Positions 28,324-37,558 are shown, counted from the first letter of the stretch. The stretch is 61,735 nt of DNA from Acidobacteriota bacterium (GCA_003225075.1 QIAP01000063.1:1-61735), one strand, 5' to 3'. Made by a program: numbers and translations. The notes: generated from the letters alone by a model not told the origin.

Positions 28324-29169
28324 TTACAGCCTCAGCGTGATGTTGTCGATCAGGCGGGTCTTTCCGACAAAAGCTGCCACCGCGACAAGCGCAGGCTGGG
28401 AGACGTCGCTTAGCGCACCGAGCGTGCCAGGATCGACGATCTCGAAATAATCCAGCCGCACCGACGGTTCTTCAGCAAAAACTTCTTTGGCTGTCGCGAT
28501 GAGTTTTGCGCTATTGTGCTCGCCGCCTTCGAACTGCTTCTGAACCTGCATCAGCGAGCGATAGAGGACCAATGCCGACTTGCGCTGCTGCGGGTTGAGA
28601 TAAGAATTGCGGGAGCTCATAGCGAGGCCATCCGCTTCACGCACAATCGGGCAGACGGCGATCTGTACTGGCAGGTTCAGGTCGCGCACCATACGCCGGA
28701 TGATGGCTACCTGCGCCGCATCTTTCTGGCCGAAAAAGGCGACGTCTGGCTCGACGATGTGGAAAAGCTTGGAGACGACGGTGGTGACTCCACGAAAATG
28801 GCCGGGACGCGACTTGCCACAAAGCTTATTGCTCAAACCTTCGACGGTCACGACCGTGACGGCATTGGGCGGATACATCTCGTCGACTGAGGGAGCGAAG
28901 ATCAGGTCAACGTCTTCTTTCTCCAGAAGAACGCAGTCTTGATCGAAGGTGCGCGGATATTTGGCGAAGTCTTCGTTGGGACCGAACTGGGTGGGATTGA
29001 CGAATATCGAGACGGCCACCACGTCGCATTGCCCTTTGGCGGCACGGACCAACGAAAGATGGCCCTCGTGCAGCGCGCCCATGCTAGGGACGAGGCCCAG
29101 GCGCTTGCCAGTTCCGTGTGCGATGCCGCAAACGGCGCGCATGTCCTGGATTGTCCTGCAGATCTTCAT
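28324..29169 (-). CDS. panC: Pantoate-beta-alanine ligase
   Basis: The last step of pantothenate synthesis: pantoate plus beta-alanine plus ATP. The 281-residue protein contains the HxGH nucleotide-binding motif (GLVPSMGALHEGHLSLVRAA), SIFVNPTQFGPNEDF, HFRGVTTVVSKLFHIVEPDV with FFGQKD, and the SSRNSYL loop. ATG 29169 fits the family N-terminus (MKICRTIQDM); GTG 29187 would add six residues. There is no ribosome-binding site before either start. Instead copy 2 of the dispersed repeat lies immediately upstream. panB is the preceding gene on this strand (about 80 bp), so the two are probably one operon. Confidence 0.94.
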   Translation of the reverse strand: MKICRTIQDMRAVCGIAHGTGKRLGLVPSMGALHEGHLSLVRAAKGQCDVVAVSIFVNPTQFGPNEDFAKYPRTFDQDCVLLEKEDVDLIFAPSVDEMYPPNAVTVVTVEGLSNKLCGKSRPGHFRGVTTVVSKLFHIVEPDVAFFGQKDAAQVAIIRRMVRDLNLPVQIAVCPIVREADGLAMSSRNSYLNPQQRKSALVLYRSLMQVQKQFEGGEHNSAKLIATAKEVFAEEPSVRLDYFEIVDPGTLGALSDVSQPALVAVAAFVGKTRLIDNITLRL

Positions 29170-29182
29170 GGAGACCAAATTT

Positions 29183-29207
29183 GCCACGGAGGCACAGGGA
29201 CACGGAG
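29183..29207 (-). repeat. 25-nt dispersed repeat, copy 2, in the panC leader
   Basis: On the minus strand it begins CTCCGTGTCCCTGTGCCTCC and ends GTGGC. It differs from copy 1 at one position and from copy 3 at two. It sits 13 bases before the panC ATG, and its final GTGGC supplies the alternative in-frame GTG start. Confidence 0.75.
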
Positions 29208-29251
29208 AAGGCTAATTCCTGTCCGCGCCCCTGGCTGAGTTTGAAAATGTC

Positions 29252-30142
29252 TTATCGGCGTATCCCGCGTTTTCGCTCCAGGACCGTATCCAGGGCGCTT
29301 CGCGTCTCTTTAGGCAGGTGATAAGACTCGCCATCGGACGGATACTGGCCTGAGACAACGTCCGCGCGAAAAGCCTGCACGGCGTCGCTGATCAGAGCGG
29401 CGGCATCGCCGTAACGGCGCACGAATTTGGCTGGCGTGCCGAAGTTGAGATTCAGGATGTCGTGAATGACGAGCACCTGGCCATCACATTCGGGGCCAGC
29501 GCCGATTCCGATCGTCGGAGTAGATACCTCTGCGGTGATCATGGCGGCTACCTCGCGCGGGATGCCTTCCAGATAAATGCAGGCGACGCCAGCGCGGTCG
29601 AGAGCCACGGCGTCGCGCATGAGCTGTTCGATGCCGGTTAGCGTCTTACCCTGAACCTTGTAGCCGCTCATCACGTTGACCGATTGCGGCGTGAGACCGA
29701 TATGTCCCGCGACGGGGATCTCGGCGTCGATGATGCGACGGATGAGGTCGGCCCGTTTCTCGCCGCCTTCGATTTTTACTGCCTCCGCGCCCCCTTCTTT
29801 GATGAAGCGTGCGGCATTGCTCACGGCTTCGTCCGGGCTGACGTGGTAGGAGCCGAACGGCATGTCGGCTACCAGCAGGGCATTTTTCACGGCGCGCCTG
29901 ACAGCCTTGGTGTGGTGCAGCATCTCGTCAATGGTGACCGTGAGTGTGTTGTCATATCCGAGCATGGTCTGGGCCAGCGAATCGCCGACCAGGATGATGT
30001 CGATGCCAGCCTCGTCAACCAAGCGTGCGGTGGCATAGTCGTATGCGGTCAGGCAGGTGATGGGCTCGCGATGAAGTATCTTTTCGCGCAGAGATGCAAT
30101 GGTGATTTTCTGGCGAGGTTCGCCAATCGGGGTGAGACTCAC
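29252..30142 (-). CDS. panB: 3-methyl-2-oxobutanoate hydroxymethyltransferase
   Basis: Makes ketopantoate from 2-oxoisovalerate and methylene-tetrahydrofolate. The 296-residue protein starts at GTG 30142 with GGAGG upstream. Motifs: ITCLTAYDYATARLVDEAGI, DIILVGDSLAQTMLGYDNTL (metal ligand Asp), VADMPFGSYHVSPDEAV, IPVAGHIGLTPQSVNVMSGY and IGIGAGPECDGQVLVIHDIL. Length is slightly above the usual 264-280. The gene upstream of panC on the minus strand; DUF374 lies further upstream. Confidence 0.95.
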   Translation of the reverse strand: MSLTPIGEPRQKITIASLREKILHREPITCLTAYDYATARLVDEAGIDIILVGDSLAQTMLGYDNTLTVTIDEMLHHTKAVRRAVKNALLVADMPFGSYHVSPDEAVSNAARFIKEGGAEAVKIEGGEKRADLIRRIIDAEIPVAGHIGLTPQSVNVMSGYKVQGKTLTGIEQLMRDAVALDRAGVACIYLEGIPREVAAMITAEVSTPTIGIGAGPECDGQVLVIHDILNLNFGTPAKFVRRYGDAAALISDAVQAFRADVVSGQYPSDGESYHLPKETRSALDTVLERKRGIRR

Positions 30143-30323
30143 TGTATCCTCCAGTGCCCCTCCGCCTCGGGCGGATAGAGCCTGTTCAGCGGTTTGGATG
30201 CCGCTGGGGCTATTGTAGTCGCGCGGAAGATGAGGTGCCAGTAGTCAATGGTCACAGTAACCGGTGGACGGGTTCAGTGGTCGTGGCTGGCGTATTTCGA
30301 GTAAGCAATTGCCTACCAACGAC

Positions 30324-31088
30324 TTACGACGGTTGCTCTCCCTGTCTAAACTTTCGTTTATATAGTGGAAACTCATGACTACCTACTCGCCCGACATTCG
30401 CTTCCGCATACTGTCGTACGCGATCGAGGGAAGCTTGCAGCTCGGCGTGAAAGCGCTCGGCTTGGGCTTCGTCGGCGTCGGCTGGAACAAGTATCTGCCG
30501 GGAGACACGTGTCAAAGTCCGCGAAAAAGGTTTGGGAATCATGAACGCGTCCCAGGTGTTCAAGACCCAGGCATTTTCAACCGCGGTGTGAAACGCGGTC
30601 AGCGGCACTCCGGTAGCGCGGGCCAGCAACACAGGGCCGGGCTTGGCGACGTAGCGTGGCCCGCGCGGTCCGTCGATGGTAAATACGGCAGTCCACCCCT
30701 GCTCGACGTCCCGCCGCATGCCCAGCAATGCGCTGACGGCGCCGCGATTACTGGAGCCACGCACTGGCACGAATCCAAACTTCCGGATGATTCGCGCGAT
30801 GTATTCGCCGTCGAAGCTCTGGCTGGTCATCACGCGGATCTGGCGGTTGCGCCACATAAACGTCGCTGCAAAAACGCACCGGTGCCAAAACGCGTAGATC
30901 AAGGGGCGGGCTTCGAAATCAGGAACTGCGCCTTCTTCACACGACACGGAATTACGCAGGGTCGGCCCGATCAATCGGATTGCAAGATATGCCGTCCAGG
31001 TGATGAGCCAGATCATGATTCGCTGGCGCAACGTGTAGCGGGAGATCGGAGGGTCGGCAGCAATCGTCGGGGTAAGCGGTGTGCCCAC
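30324..31088 (-). CDS. DUF374 family lysophospholipid acyltransferase-like protein
   Basis: A 254-residue protein with one N-terminal membrane segment (IMIWLITWTAYLAIRLIGPT) and an acyltransferase-like domain. FWHRCVFAATFMWRNRQIRV, SQSFDGEYIARIIRKFGFVP, RGSSNRGAVSALLGMRRDVE and TIDGPRGPRYVAKPGPVLLA are typical of DUF374. Its members are related to LpxL/lysophospholipid acyltransferases and are found next to lipid A genes in some bacteria. The start is GTG 31088. No lipid A gene is nearby; panB is next on this strand. Exact acyl acceptor unknown. Confidence 0.85.
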   Translation of the reverse strand: MGTPLTPTIAADPPISRYTLRQRIMIWLITWTAYLAIRLIGPTLRNSVSCEEGAVPDFEARPLIYAFWHRCVFAATFMWRNRQIRVMTSQSFDGEYIARIIRKFGFVPVRGSSNRGAVSALLGMRRDVEQGWTAVFTIDGPRGPRYVAKPGPVLLARATGVPLTAFHTAVENAWVLNTWDAFMIPKPFSRTLTRVSRQILVPADADEAQAERFHAELQASLDRVRQYAEANVGRVGSHEFPLYKRKFRQGEQPS

Positions 31089-31271
31089 GAACTAATTGTA
31101 AAGGGAAGGACAGCGTGCGCTGCGATGGGATAGTGCGCAGTCCGCTGCGTTAATCAGACTTCGGTGGTGCAGATGCAATGAGACGCGATTGAGGACAGTA
31201 GAAGTGGAGGTCTTTTGAGGAAGTGTTCTCAGGAGTCTTCCGTACGAGGTGCTGCTGCTGGGCGGCCCTTC

Positions 31272-32012
31272 TCAGCATTCCAGGTAGGCGTCAATCCATT
31301 CTTTGAGGCGCATCCGATGATCGTCCTGAGCGTCGAAACGTATTCCGAAGGAGCCTTTTGATTTGCGCCAGCTCACGTTACCGCGAACCCAGATGCGAGG
31401 CAAAGTCAGCAGGGCAAAGGAGACTTCCACGGAACAACCGACCTCCAGGTCTTCTGCACTCTTTATTGACATGCCTCCGGAGCTTATTTCCAGACTGGTG
31501 GCGGCGAAGCGACGCCCGTCATTAGTAACGATCGAAACTTCCGTGATGAGTGGGATGCGGACGTAACGGCGGAATTCATGCAGCACCAGCATACGAGTGG
31601 CGCGTACCAGCTTCAACGCGGCGGGACGTTCTAATAGCTCATTGAATACCGCATTGATTCCATATTTCGAATAGTGAATGGCCTCTTGTGCGCTGCCTCC
31701 AAGACCATAGATCACCATCCGGCTATTGGACGGTGAAGACCTGATCGCTTTCATGACGGTTTCAGCTCCGGGGCCGAGTTTGATGATGCAGGCCTCGAAC
31801 TTTTCCCGGTGCAGCCGCTCGGCGGCATCATCGGCCATCAACACGGCTTCCACCCCGAATTGCCGGAAGCAGTCCACCAGGATGGTTCGAGCAGGTTCTT
31901 TCAAATCAATTACGGCCGCCCGGGCGGTGGATTTCTTGGCCGCGGGAATCGCGGAGAGGGCGGTGCCGAAACCTTTTTCCATAACCGTGGGTCGCGTCAA
32001 GGTTGAATTCAT
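31272..32012 (-). CDS. PilZ-domain protein with degenerate receiver-like N-terminus
   Basis: A 246-residue protein. Residues about 30-140 look like a receiver-type alpha/beta fold (AAVIDLKEPARTILVDCFRQ, FEACIIKLGPGAETVMKAIR) but the phospho-acceptor Asp position is not conserved. The PilZ domain starts with RRYVRIPLITEVSI and contains LEISSGGMSIKSAEDLEVGC; RRYVR plus the SSGG turn match the RxxxR and (D/N)xSxxG cyclic-di-GMP-binding motifs, except that the first Asp/Asn of the latter is Glu or Ile here. It probably senses cyclic di-GMP, weakly supported. Monocistronic. Confidence 0.75.
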   Translation of the reverse strand: MNSTLTRPTVMEKGFGTALSAIPAAKKSTARAAVIDLKEPARTILVDCFRQFGVEAVLMADDAAERLHREKFEACIIKLGPGAETVMKAIRSSPSNSRMVIYGLGGSAQEAIHYSKYGINAVFNELLERPAALKLVRATRMLVLHEFRRYVRIPLITEVSIVTNDGRRFAATSLEISSGGMSIKSAEDLEVGCSVEVSFALLTLPRIWVRGNVSWRKSKGSFGIRFDAQDDHRMRLKEWIDAYLEC

Positions 32013-32191
32013 ATTCTGTCTTGCACTATCGGCATTCGCAAAGGGTTAGAAGACCAATAGGAGGGTACAGAAGTACCATTACCGCGGGTGCACTGCCGGG
32101 TTACGGTTAGTCCTTGACTCGACTCTGCAGGGCAGGGGTTATGATTCGTGGGATAAAAAAGCACTTGGCGTGAAAGTACTCTTGCAGAAAT

Positions 32192-33433
32192 TCATTGGGC
32201 CCAGCGCCGAAACAGCAGCGCGCCGTTGGTTCCGCCGAAGCCGAACGAATTCGACATCGCGTATTCGATTTCGACCTTGCGCGCCTTGTTAGGGACGTAA
32301 TCCAGATCGCACTCGGGATCCGGCTGCTCGAGATTGATGGTGGGCGGCAAGATCTGATCACGGAGGGCTAGGACGGTAATGCCAGCCTCCAAACCGCCCG
32401 CGCCCCCCAGCAAATGGCCAGTCATGGACTTGGTTGAACTGACCGGTAATTTGTACGCATGGTCGCCAAATGTCCGCTTGATGGCGATGGTTTCCAACTT
32501 GTCGCCGATATCGGTGGAAGTGCCGTGGGCATTCACGTAGCCGATCTGCTGGGGCTGCACCTTGGCATCAGCCAGGGTGGTAACCATAACACGATAAGCG
32601 CCGTCGCCCTCTTCGGCTGGCTGCGTTATGTGGTACGCATCGGCGCTCATGCCGTAGCCAATGATCTCTGCCAGAATCCTGGCCCCGCGACGCCGGGCGA
32701 ATTCCAATTCTTCGAGGATCAGGATTCCCGCGCCTTCTCCGATGACGAAACCGTCGCGACCTGAGTCCCAGGGGCGACTGGCCTTCTCCGGCGCGTCATT
32801 ACGGACTGAAAGAGCTCGCATGGCGGCGAATCCGCCGACTCCCATGGGAGTAATGGCGGCTTCAGTGCCGCCGGCGATCATTACGTCGGCGTCGCAGCGG
32901 GCAATGATTTTGAAGGCGTCGCCTACGGAATGTGCGCTTGAGGTGCAAGCCGTGCAGGTAGCCTCATTCGGTCCCTTGGCACGGTAGCGGATGCTGACAT
33001 GTCCGGCGGCGAGGTTCACGATGGCCGCCGGAATAAAAAAAGGAGAAATCTTGCGAGGCCCGCCGTTCAGTAAATTACTGTGTTCGCGTTCGATGACATC
33101 GAAACCTCCGATGCCGGATCCGATGTGCACGCCGACTCGCGTCGAAAGCTCAGGAGTTACTTCCAACCCCGACATCTTCATGGCTTCATCCGTGGCGGCG
33201 AGAGCCAGGTAGATGAAGCGTCCCATTTTCTTGGCTTCTTTTTTCTCGACGAAGTTCAACGGGTCGAAGTTCTTTACCTCGGCGGCGATCTGGCAGGCAA
33301 AGTTGGAGGGGTCAAACTGGGTGATGCGCGCCACCCCACTTTTGCCGGCGAGAAGGTTCTTCCACGTGTCTTCCGCGGTATTGCCCACGCCACAGATCAA
33401 GCCCAGACCGGTAACAACGACCCTTCGACCCAA
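32192..33433 (-). CDS. fabF: 3-oxoacyl-[acyl-carrier-protein] synthase II
   Basis: Chain-elongating condensing enzyme of fatty acid synthesis. The 413-residue protein begins at TTG, immediately after the TAG stop of the upstream acyl carrier protein. Motifs: RVVVTGLGLICGVGNTAEDT, the catalytic Cys in TCTACTSSAHSVG, GGTEAAITPMGVGGFAAMRA, the His in NAHGTSTDIGD and KSMTGHLLGGAGGLEAG. The end FGFGGTNGALLFRRW is also standard. The acpP-fabF order is the common one, and co-translation looks likely. Confidence 0.96.
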   Translation of the reverse strand: MGRRVVVTGLGLICGVGNTAEDTWKNLLAGKSGVARITQFDPSNFACQIAAEVKNFDPLNFVEKKEAKKMGRFIYLALAATDEAMKMSGLEVTPELSTRVGVHIGSGIGGFDVIEREHSNLLNGGPRKISPFFIPAAIVNLAAGHVSIRYRAKGPNEATCTACTSSAHSVGDAFKIIARCDADVMIAGGTEAAITPMGVGGFAAMRALSVRNDAPEKASRPWDSGRDGFVIGEGAGILILEELEFARRRGARILAEIIGYGMSADAYHITQPAEEGDGAYRVMVTTLADAKVQPQQIGYVNAHGTSTDIGDKLETIAIKRTFGDHAYKLPVSSTKSMTGHLLGGAGGLEAGITVLALRDQILPPTINLEQPDPECDLDYVPNKARKVEIEYAMSNSFGFGGTNGALLFRRWAQ

Positions 33434-33679
33434 CTACTTCCCGCCTTTCGCGTGCTTCCCAATGTAGTCGACGGCATCCTGCACGGTGCGGATTTTTTCC
33501 GCATCTTCATCGGGAATTTCAATCTCGAAAGCCTCTTCAAAGGCCATGACTAACTCAACGGTGTCGAGCGAGTCCGCGCCCAAGTCGTCCACAAACGAGG
33601 CGTTCGGTGTCACCTCGCCCTCGTCCACGCCCAACTGCTCTACGATAATTTGCTTAACTTTTTCGTCAACGGCTGCCAT
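33434..33679 (-). CDS. acpP: Acyl carrier protein (copy adjacent to fabF)
   Basis: An 81-residue carrier protein for fatty acid synthesis. Ser37 in [19 protein letters not shown] is the phosphopantetheine attachment site. AAGGAGA lies upstream of the ATG. It abuts fabF (TAG then TTG) and follows a second acpP by about 125 bp. Close paralogue of that copy, with most differences in helix 1 and the C-terminus (KHAKGGK). The holo-synthase gene acpS lies at 44691. Confidence 0.95.
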   Translation of the reverse strand: MAAVDEKVKQIIVEQLGVDEGEVTPNASFVDDLGADSLDTVELVMAFEEAFEIEIPDEDAEKIRTVQDAVDYIGKHAKGGK

Positions 33680-33805
33680 TGCTCTCCTTGCCGGCGGCGA
33701 CGAATGAAGAATCGGCGCTGCCTGTGCTCAAGTCTTTCACCCGGTGAAGGGACGGGCCGTCACCTGCCCTCGTGTAACGACTGAGGTTTACCACGCATAA
33801 CCGGC

Positions 33806-34051
33806 TTAACGCTTGCCCACCTTGGCGTGCTTCTCGACATAATCCAAGACATCGCGTACGGTGCGGATCTTCTCGGCTTCTTCATCGGAAATTTCCAGCT
33901 CGAAGGCTTCCTCCAGCGCCATGATCAGCTCAACCTGGTCGAGTGAATCGGCGCCAAGATCGTCGGCAAAGGAAGAGCTTGGAGTGATCTCCGTTTCCTC
34001 GATCCCCAACTGCTCAGAAATAATCTGCTTTACCTTTTCTTCAACCGCCAT
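33806..34051 (-). CDS. Acyl carrier protein, second tandem copy
   Basis: An 81-residue acyl carrier protein. ATG 34051 has GGGAGGTG upstream; an in-frame ATG at 34072 would add seven residues. Ser36 in [20 protein letters not shown] is the phosphopantetheine site. Sequence ([20 protein letters not shown]) is near the fabF-linked copy. Which copy is the main housekeeping carrier cannot be told. Tandem acyl carrier genes ahead of fabF are unusual but known. Confidence 0.93.
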   Translation of the reverse strand: MAVEEKVKQIISEQLGIEETEITPSSSFADDLGADSLDQVELIMALEEAFELEISDEEAEKIRTVRDVLDYVEKHAKVGKR

Positions 34052-34241
34052 TGGACTAACACCTCCCGGCACGGAAAAACGAACGAGTAGTGTAATTGCC
34101 TTGGTGAATTAGTGTAAAGGAAGTGGGGCAATTGTGGGCAACGGGCACCTGAGCGCTCTTCAAACGTCAGGCCAACTTTCTTGGCCGCCTGGATACTTCA
34201 CAGTCCACGGGGCTACGCCACTATTTTAAACGAGATCGCTT

Positions 34242-35597
34242 CTAGCGGTTCGAGTATTGATCACGCAATCTCGTCTGCCGGGTAACCATGGGAATCTGCT
34301 GCCCATTGATGAACACTTGCTTGACATCGCTCCTTACATCCAGGGGATCGCCGGTCGCCACCACCACGTTTGCCGTTTTGCCCACGTCCAAAGATCCCAA
34401 CTGGTCGGCTACTCCCCAGATTTCTGCGGGATTCAACGTGATCGCCTTCAGTGCCTCGTCATAAGGCAATCCGAACGCTACTGCGTATCCGGCTTGGTAC
34501 GGAAGGTTACGCACATTGTGAGCATCGAAGGATGCGAACGCGATTTTCACTCCACGCTTAAAGAGCTGCGCCGGCAGGCTGTAGACGGCGTCGTACCGCT
34601 CATTTTCTTTGGGTGTTTCATAAATTGGTCCCACAATGACCGCCGCCTTGAGGCCGGCCACATAGTCGAGGACGGGTTGCGAATGGCTGATATGGTTGAG
34701 CACAAATTTCAAATTGAATTCGTGTGCCAAGCCGACTGCCGTCTCAAGTTCACTGGGGCTTTCGGCGGCGAGCACAATAGGCTTTTTGCCTTCGAGATAA
34801 GGAAGCAATGCCTCGAGCTTCAGGTCGCGTTTTGGCGCGGTGGCGGCTGACTTTTTGTCGTCAGCTTTAGCGGGCTCCGTTTTCTTACTCTGATAGTCCG
34901 TCCACTTCTGCTTATAGTCCTGGGCGTCGAGGAACGCCTGGCGCAGTTGCGCCGCCATTCCCATTCTTGTCGCGGGGAATTTCCGCTTTTCCCGCGACTC
35001 ATTACGCCGCTGTTCTCCGGTGAAGTTCAGCGGCATGGCAACGTCTTTCACCTGCAGCATCTCCTGCGCCGATTTGCCATCAAGCTGGATGAACGCGTCC
35101 TGACCGGGAAGCGTGTCGCGATTCTGAGGTGCCACGATGGCATTGGTGATACCGTTGATTCGAGCTACTGGAATCAGCTCAGATTCGGCGTGAAAGGCCT
35201 CGTGCACGTGCATGTTCGGCATGATCTCATCGCTCATCTCAATGGTGTCGTTAGTGCTCTGTTCGGCCGATATCTCGATGAGACCCAGATTCGTTTCGGA
35301 ATCGATAAGCCCGGGATAGACAGTCATTCCGGTGACATCGATCACACGCGAATCGTGAGGAATTTTTACCGAAGTCGTCGGCCCGACGGCAGCGATTTTG
35401 CCGTTCGCGATCACCAGCACTCCGTTGCCGATGGTGCCGTGGGTTACGGTGAGCAGCTTGCCGCCCGTGAGCACGACTGGCTTATCCTGAGCCATGGCGC
35501 AATTTGGCGGCAAGCTGAAAGTTGCCGTCGCGAATAGCACGAGGGAACTGGTTTTTAGCAGCGCACGCTGAATGGCGAGTAGCCACGCTTTCTTCAT
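34242..35597 (-). CDS. Secreted amidohydrolase-family protein with lost metal ligands
   Basis: A 451-residue exported protein of the amidohydrolase superfamily. The signal peptide (SLVLFATATFSLPPNCAMA) is followed by the composite-domain start GKLLTVTHGTIGNGVLVIAN. At the barrel entrance, where the family has GxxDxHxH, it reads GLIDSETNLGLIEIS, so both metal-binding His are gone. Other sites differ likewise: IVLAAESPSE where the partner has LLVHIHCYRADE. FNLKFVLNHISHSQPVLD and FASFDAHNVRNLPYQAGYAV remain. ATGA overlap links it to the upstream intact paralogue, suggesting a heteromeric complex in which this subunit is non-catalytic. Confidence 0.8.
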   Translation of the reverse strand: MKKAWLLAIQRALLKTSSLVLFATATFSLPPNCAMAQDKPVVLTGGKLLTVTHGTIGNGVLVIANGKIAAVGPTTSVKIPHDSRVIDVTGMTVYPGLIDSETNLGLIEISAEQSTNDTIEMSDEIMPNMHVHEAFHAESELIPVARINGITNAIVAPQNRDTLPGQDAFIQLDGKSAQEMLQVKDVAMPLNFTGEQRRNESREKRKFPATRMGMAAQLRQAFLDAQDYKQKWTDYQSKKTEPAKADDKKSAATAPKRDLKLEALLPYLEGKKPIVLAAESPSELETAVGLAHEFNLKFVLNHISHSQPVLDYVAGLKAAVIVGPIYETPKENERYDAVYSLPAQLFKRGVKIAFASFDAHNVRNLPYQAGYAVAFGLPYDEALKAITLNPAEIWGVADQLGSLDVGKTANVVVATGDPLDVRSDVKQVFINGQQIPMVTRQTRLRDQYSNR

Positions 35598-36910
35598 TGG
35601 CCCTCCGTGTAGTGCGGCATACCGTAATGAGGTAGCGACCGGTCGAAGTAAACGTCGCCATCAATCAGCACTTTGCTAGGCACGCCATAACTGCAGAGTG
35701 GATAACCGTCCCATATCACCAGATCGGCATCTTTGCCGACATCAATCGATCCCACTCGATCGTCCACACCAATGATCCACGCTGCGTTCAGGGTGATCAT
35801 CTTCAAAGCCTCGTCTTCGGTCGCGCCGCCATAATGCATGGTTTTACCGGCCTCCTGGTTCAGGCGTCGGGCGAAATCGTCGGAGTCGCTTTTGATGGCG
35901 ACACGCACACCCTTCCGCATCGACATTACTGCGTTCCAGGGAATGGCGTCCCATGCTTCGTTTTTGTATCCCCACCAGTCAGCGAAGGTCGCGATACCGA
36001 TATTTTCTGCGGCAATCGTCTCAGGTACCTTGTAAGCCTCGAGGGCGTGGTGAAAGGCGCGAATTTTGTATCCAAATTCTTTGGCCATTGCAATTTCGGT
36101 CAAGAACTCGTCGGCGCGATAGCAATGGATGTGAACCAGTAATTTGCCGCGCAGAATGTCAGCCAGGGCTTCCATTTTCAAATCGTGCTTGGGCGCCTTG
36201 GCATCCTTGTCGCCGCGCTTGAGCTTGCTGTTGTAGTCGTCCCATTCGTGCATGTAATCCTGGGCTTGCACCAGCGCCTCACGCTGCACCGCGAAATTCC
36301 CCATGCGCGTGGATGGAAGTTGATCCCGAGTGCCGTAGACCCGCTTGGGATTTTCACCGCTGGCAAATTTGATGGAGCGTGGCGCTCCGGGAAACAGCAT
36401 GGCGTCACGATTAAGGCCATACTTATGCTTGATTACGACAGACTGGCCGCCGATCATATTGGCCGACCCATGCAACAGGAGGGATGTCGTCACTCCACCG
36501 GCCAGGGCGCGATAGATCGCTTTGTCCTGATAGTCAAAGGCGTCGATCATCATCATTTGCGGAGTGATCGGGCTAGTGGCCTCATTCACGTCGTCATCGA
36601 GAGCGAGATGGGAGTGGGAATCGATAATGCCGGGGGTCAAGTATTTTCCGCCGGCATCGATCACCTTGGCGGTGGCGGGAGCGTTGACGTTTTCTCCGAG
36701 GGCGGCAATCTTGCCGTCCTTGATATAGACGCTGGCGTTCTTGATGGTGCCATGGGTGACAGTCATGACCACCGCATTTTTGATAACGACTTCGTTGTAC
36801 GCAGGCGCAACCCCTGATGCTTGCGCTGCCGCAACGCCTGTAACGCTTAGCAGGGAGATCATCAAGGATGCGCAACAGAGCGGGGGACGTGAGGTAAAAC
36901 GACCCGGCAT
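35594..36910 (-). CDS. Secreted amidohydrolase (metal-dependent), intact partner
   Basis: A 438-residue exported metal-dependent hydrolase. ATG 36910 has AAGGAG upstream and a signal peptide (CASLMISLLSVTGVAAAQA). GKYLTPGIIDSHSHLALDDD carries the HxH pair; LLVHIHCYRADEFL, IRAFHHALEAYKVPE and VAIKSDSDDFARRLNQEAGK supply further ligands and the catalytic acid. The end LNAAWIIGVDDRVGSIDVGK is standard. Imidazolonepropionase-like secreted hydrolases of this type are common in Acidobacteriota; substrate unknown, possibly a dipeptide or heterocycle. It overlaps the degenerate paralogue by ATGA. Confidence 0.85.
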   Translation of the reverse strand: MPGRFTSRPPLCCASLMISLLSVTGVAAAQASGVAPAYNEVVIKNAVVMTVTHGTIKNASVYIKDGKIAALGENVNAPATAKVIDAGGKYLTPGIIDSHSHLALDDDVNEATSPITPQMMMIDAFDYQDKAIYRALAGGVTTSLLLHGSANMIGGQSVVIKHKYGLNRDAMLFPGAPRSIKFASGENPKRVYGTRDQLPSTRMGNFAVQREALVQAQDYMHEWDDYNSKLKRGDKDAKAPKHDLKMEALADILRGKLLVHIHCYRADEFLTEIAMAKEFGYKIRAFHHALEAYKVPETIAAENIGIATFADWWGYKNEAWDAIPWNAVMSMRKGVRVAIKSDSDDFARRLNQEAGKTMHYGGATEDEALKMITLNAAWIIGVDDRVGSIDVGKDADLVIWDGYPLCSYGVPSKVLIDGDVYFDRSLPHYGMPHYTEGQ

Positions 36911-37050
36911 GGGGGAACTCCTTGTCAGGAAGAAACGCGATTCTAGTTTCCACACAGCCTAGCGTCAACCCGATCATTGTCGGAGAGGCTGTATTCGTTG
37001 GAATGTATCATCGGTGAAACGAATCTGGGTGGGCACAAGGGGAATTGGAC

Positions 37051-37500
37051 GTGAGACTGCCAACATTGTTAGTAATTTTGTTAGCGACTGCGACCATTAG
37101 CCTGATGGCCGCGACCTGCCCAACCAACCAGTCCAAAGAAGAAAATACTTTGGTGCAGGCTGAGCAGACGTGGGCCAAGGCGCTCGAAAAGCATGATTCC
37201 GACGTGGTGAGTTGCCTTATGGCTGAGGAATTTCAGGATACCGATAGCAACGGCGAACTTCACGATCGTACCCAGGCGCTGGCCCACATTCCCCAGCGGC
37301 CTGCTTATTCCAATCGACTGGAGAACGTCCGCGCGCGTGTCTATGGGGATTTTGCTTTCGTTCGCGGCCTGAATAAAGTAGTGGACAGTTCGGGAAAGCT
37401 TCTCGCCCAGGTCAGGTTCACAGACATGTTCGTTTACCGGGATGGGAGATGGCAGGCGGTGGCCGGCCAGGAAACTCTGGTTACGAAGAAAGCGCCTTAA
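37051..37500 (+). CDS. Secreted DUF4440/SnoaL-like protein
   Basis: A 149-residue exported protein with a NTF2-like cone fold. GTG 37051 has AAGGGG upstream; TTG 37045 is possible. The signal peptide is LLVILLATATISLMAA, and TCPTN follows. EQTWAKALEKHDSDVVSCLM, EEFQDTDSNGELHDR and VRFTDMFVYRDGRWQAVAGQ match the DUF4440 family, usually isomerase- or binding-type domains. No catalytic assignment can be made. It stands upstream of dtd on the same strand but 58 bp separate them. Confidence 0.8.
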   Translation: MRLPTLLVILLATATISLMAATCPTNQSKEENTLVQAEQTWAKALEKHDSDVVSCLMAEEFQDTDSNGELHDRTQALAHIPQRPAYSNRLENVRARVYGDFAFVRGLNKVVDSSGKLLAQVRFTDMFVYRDGRWQAVAGQETLVTKKAP

Positions 37501-37558
37501 GAAGTGACTACGTTTCGCTCAAAGCTTTGGCTTGCAACTCAAGAACGGGAAACCTCTC

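Noticed and set aside
34171-34187. GGCCAA/TTGGCC hairpin as a terminator
   Set aside because: Six-bp stem without T tract between genes of the same orientation; too weak to call.
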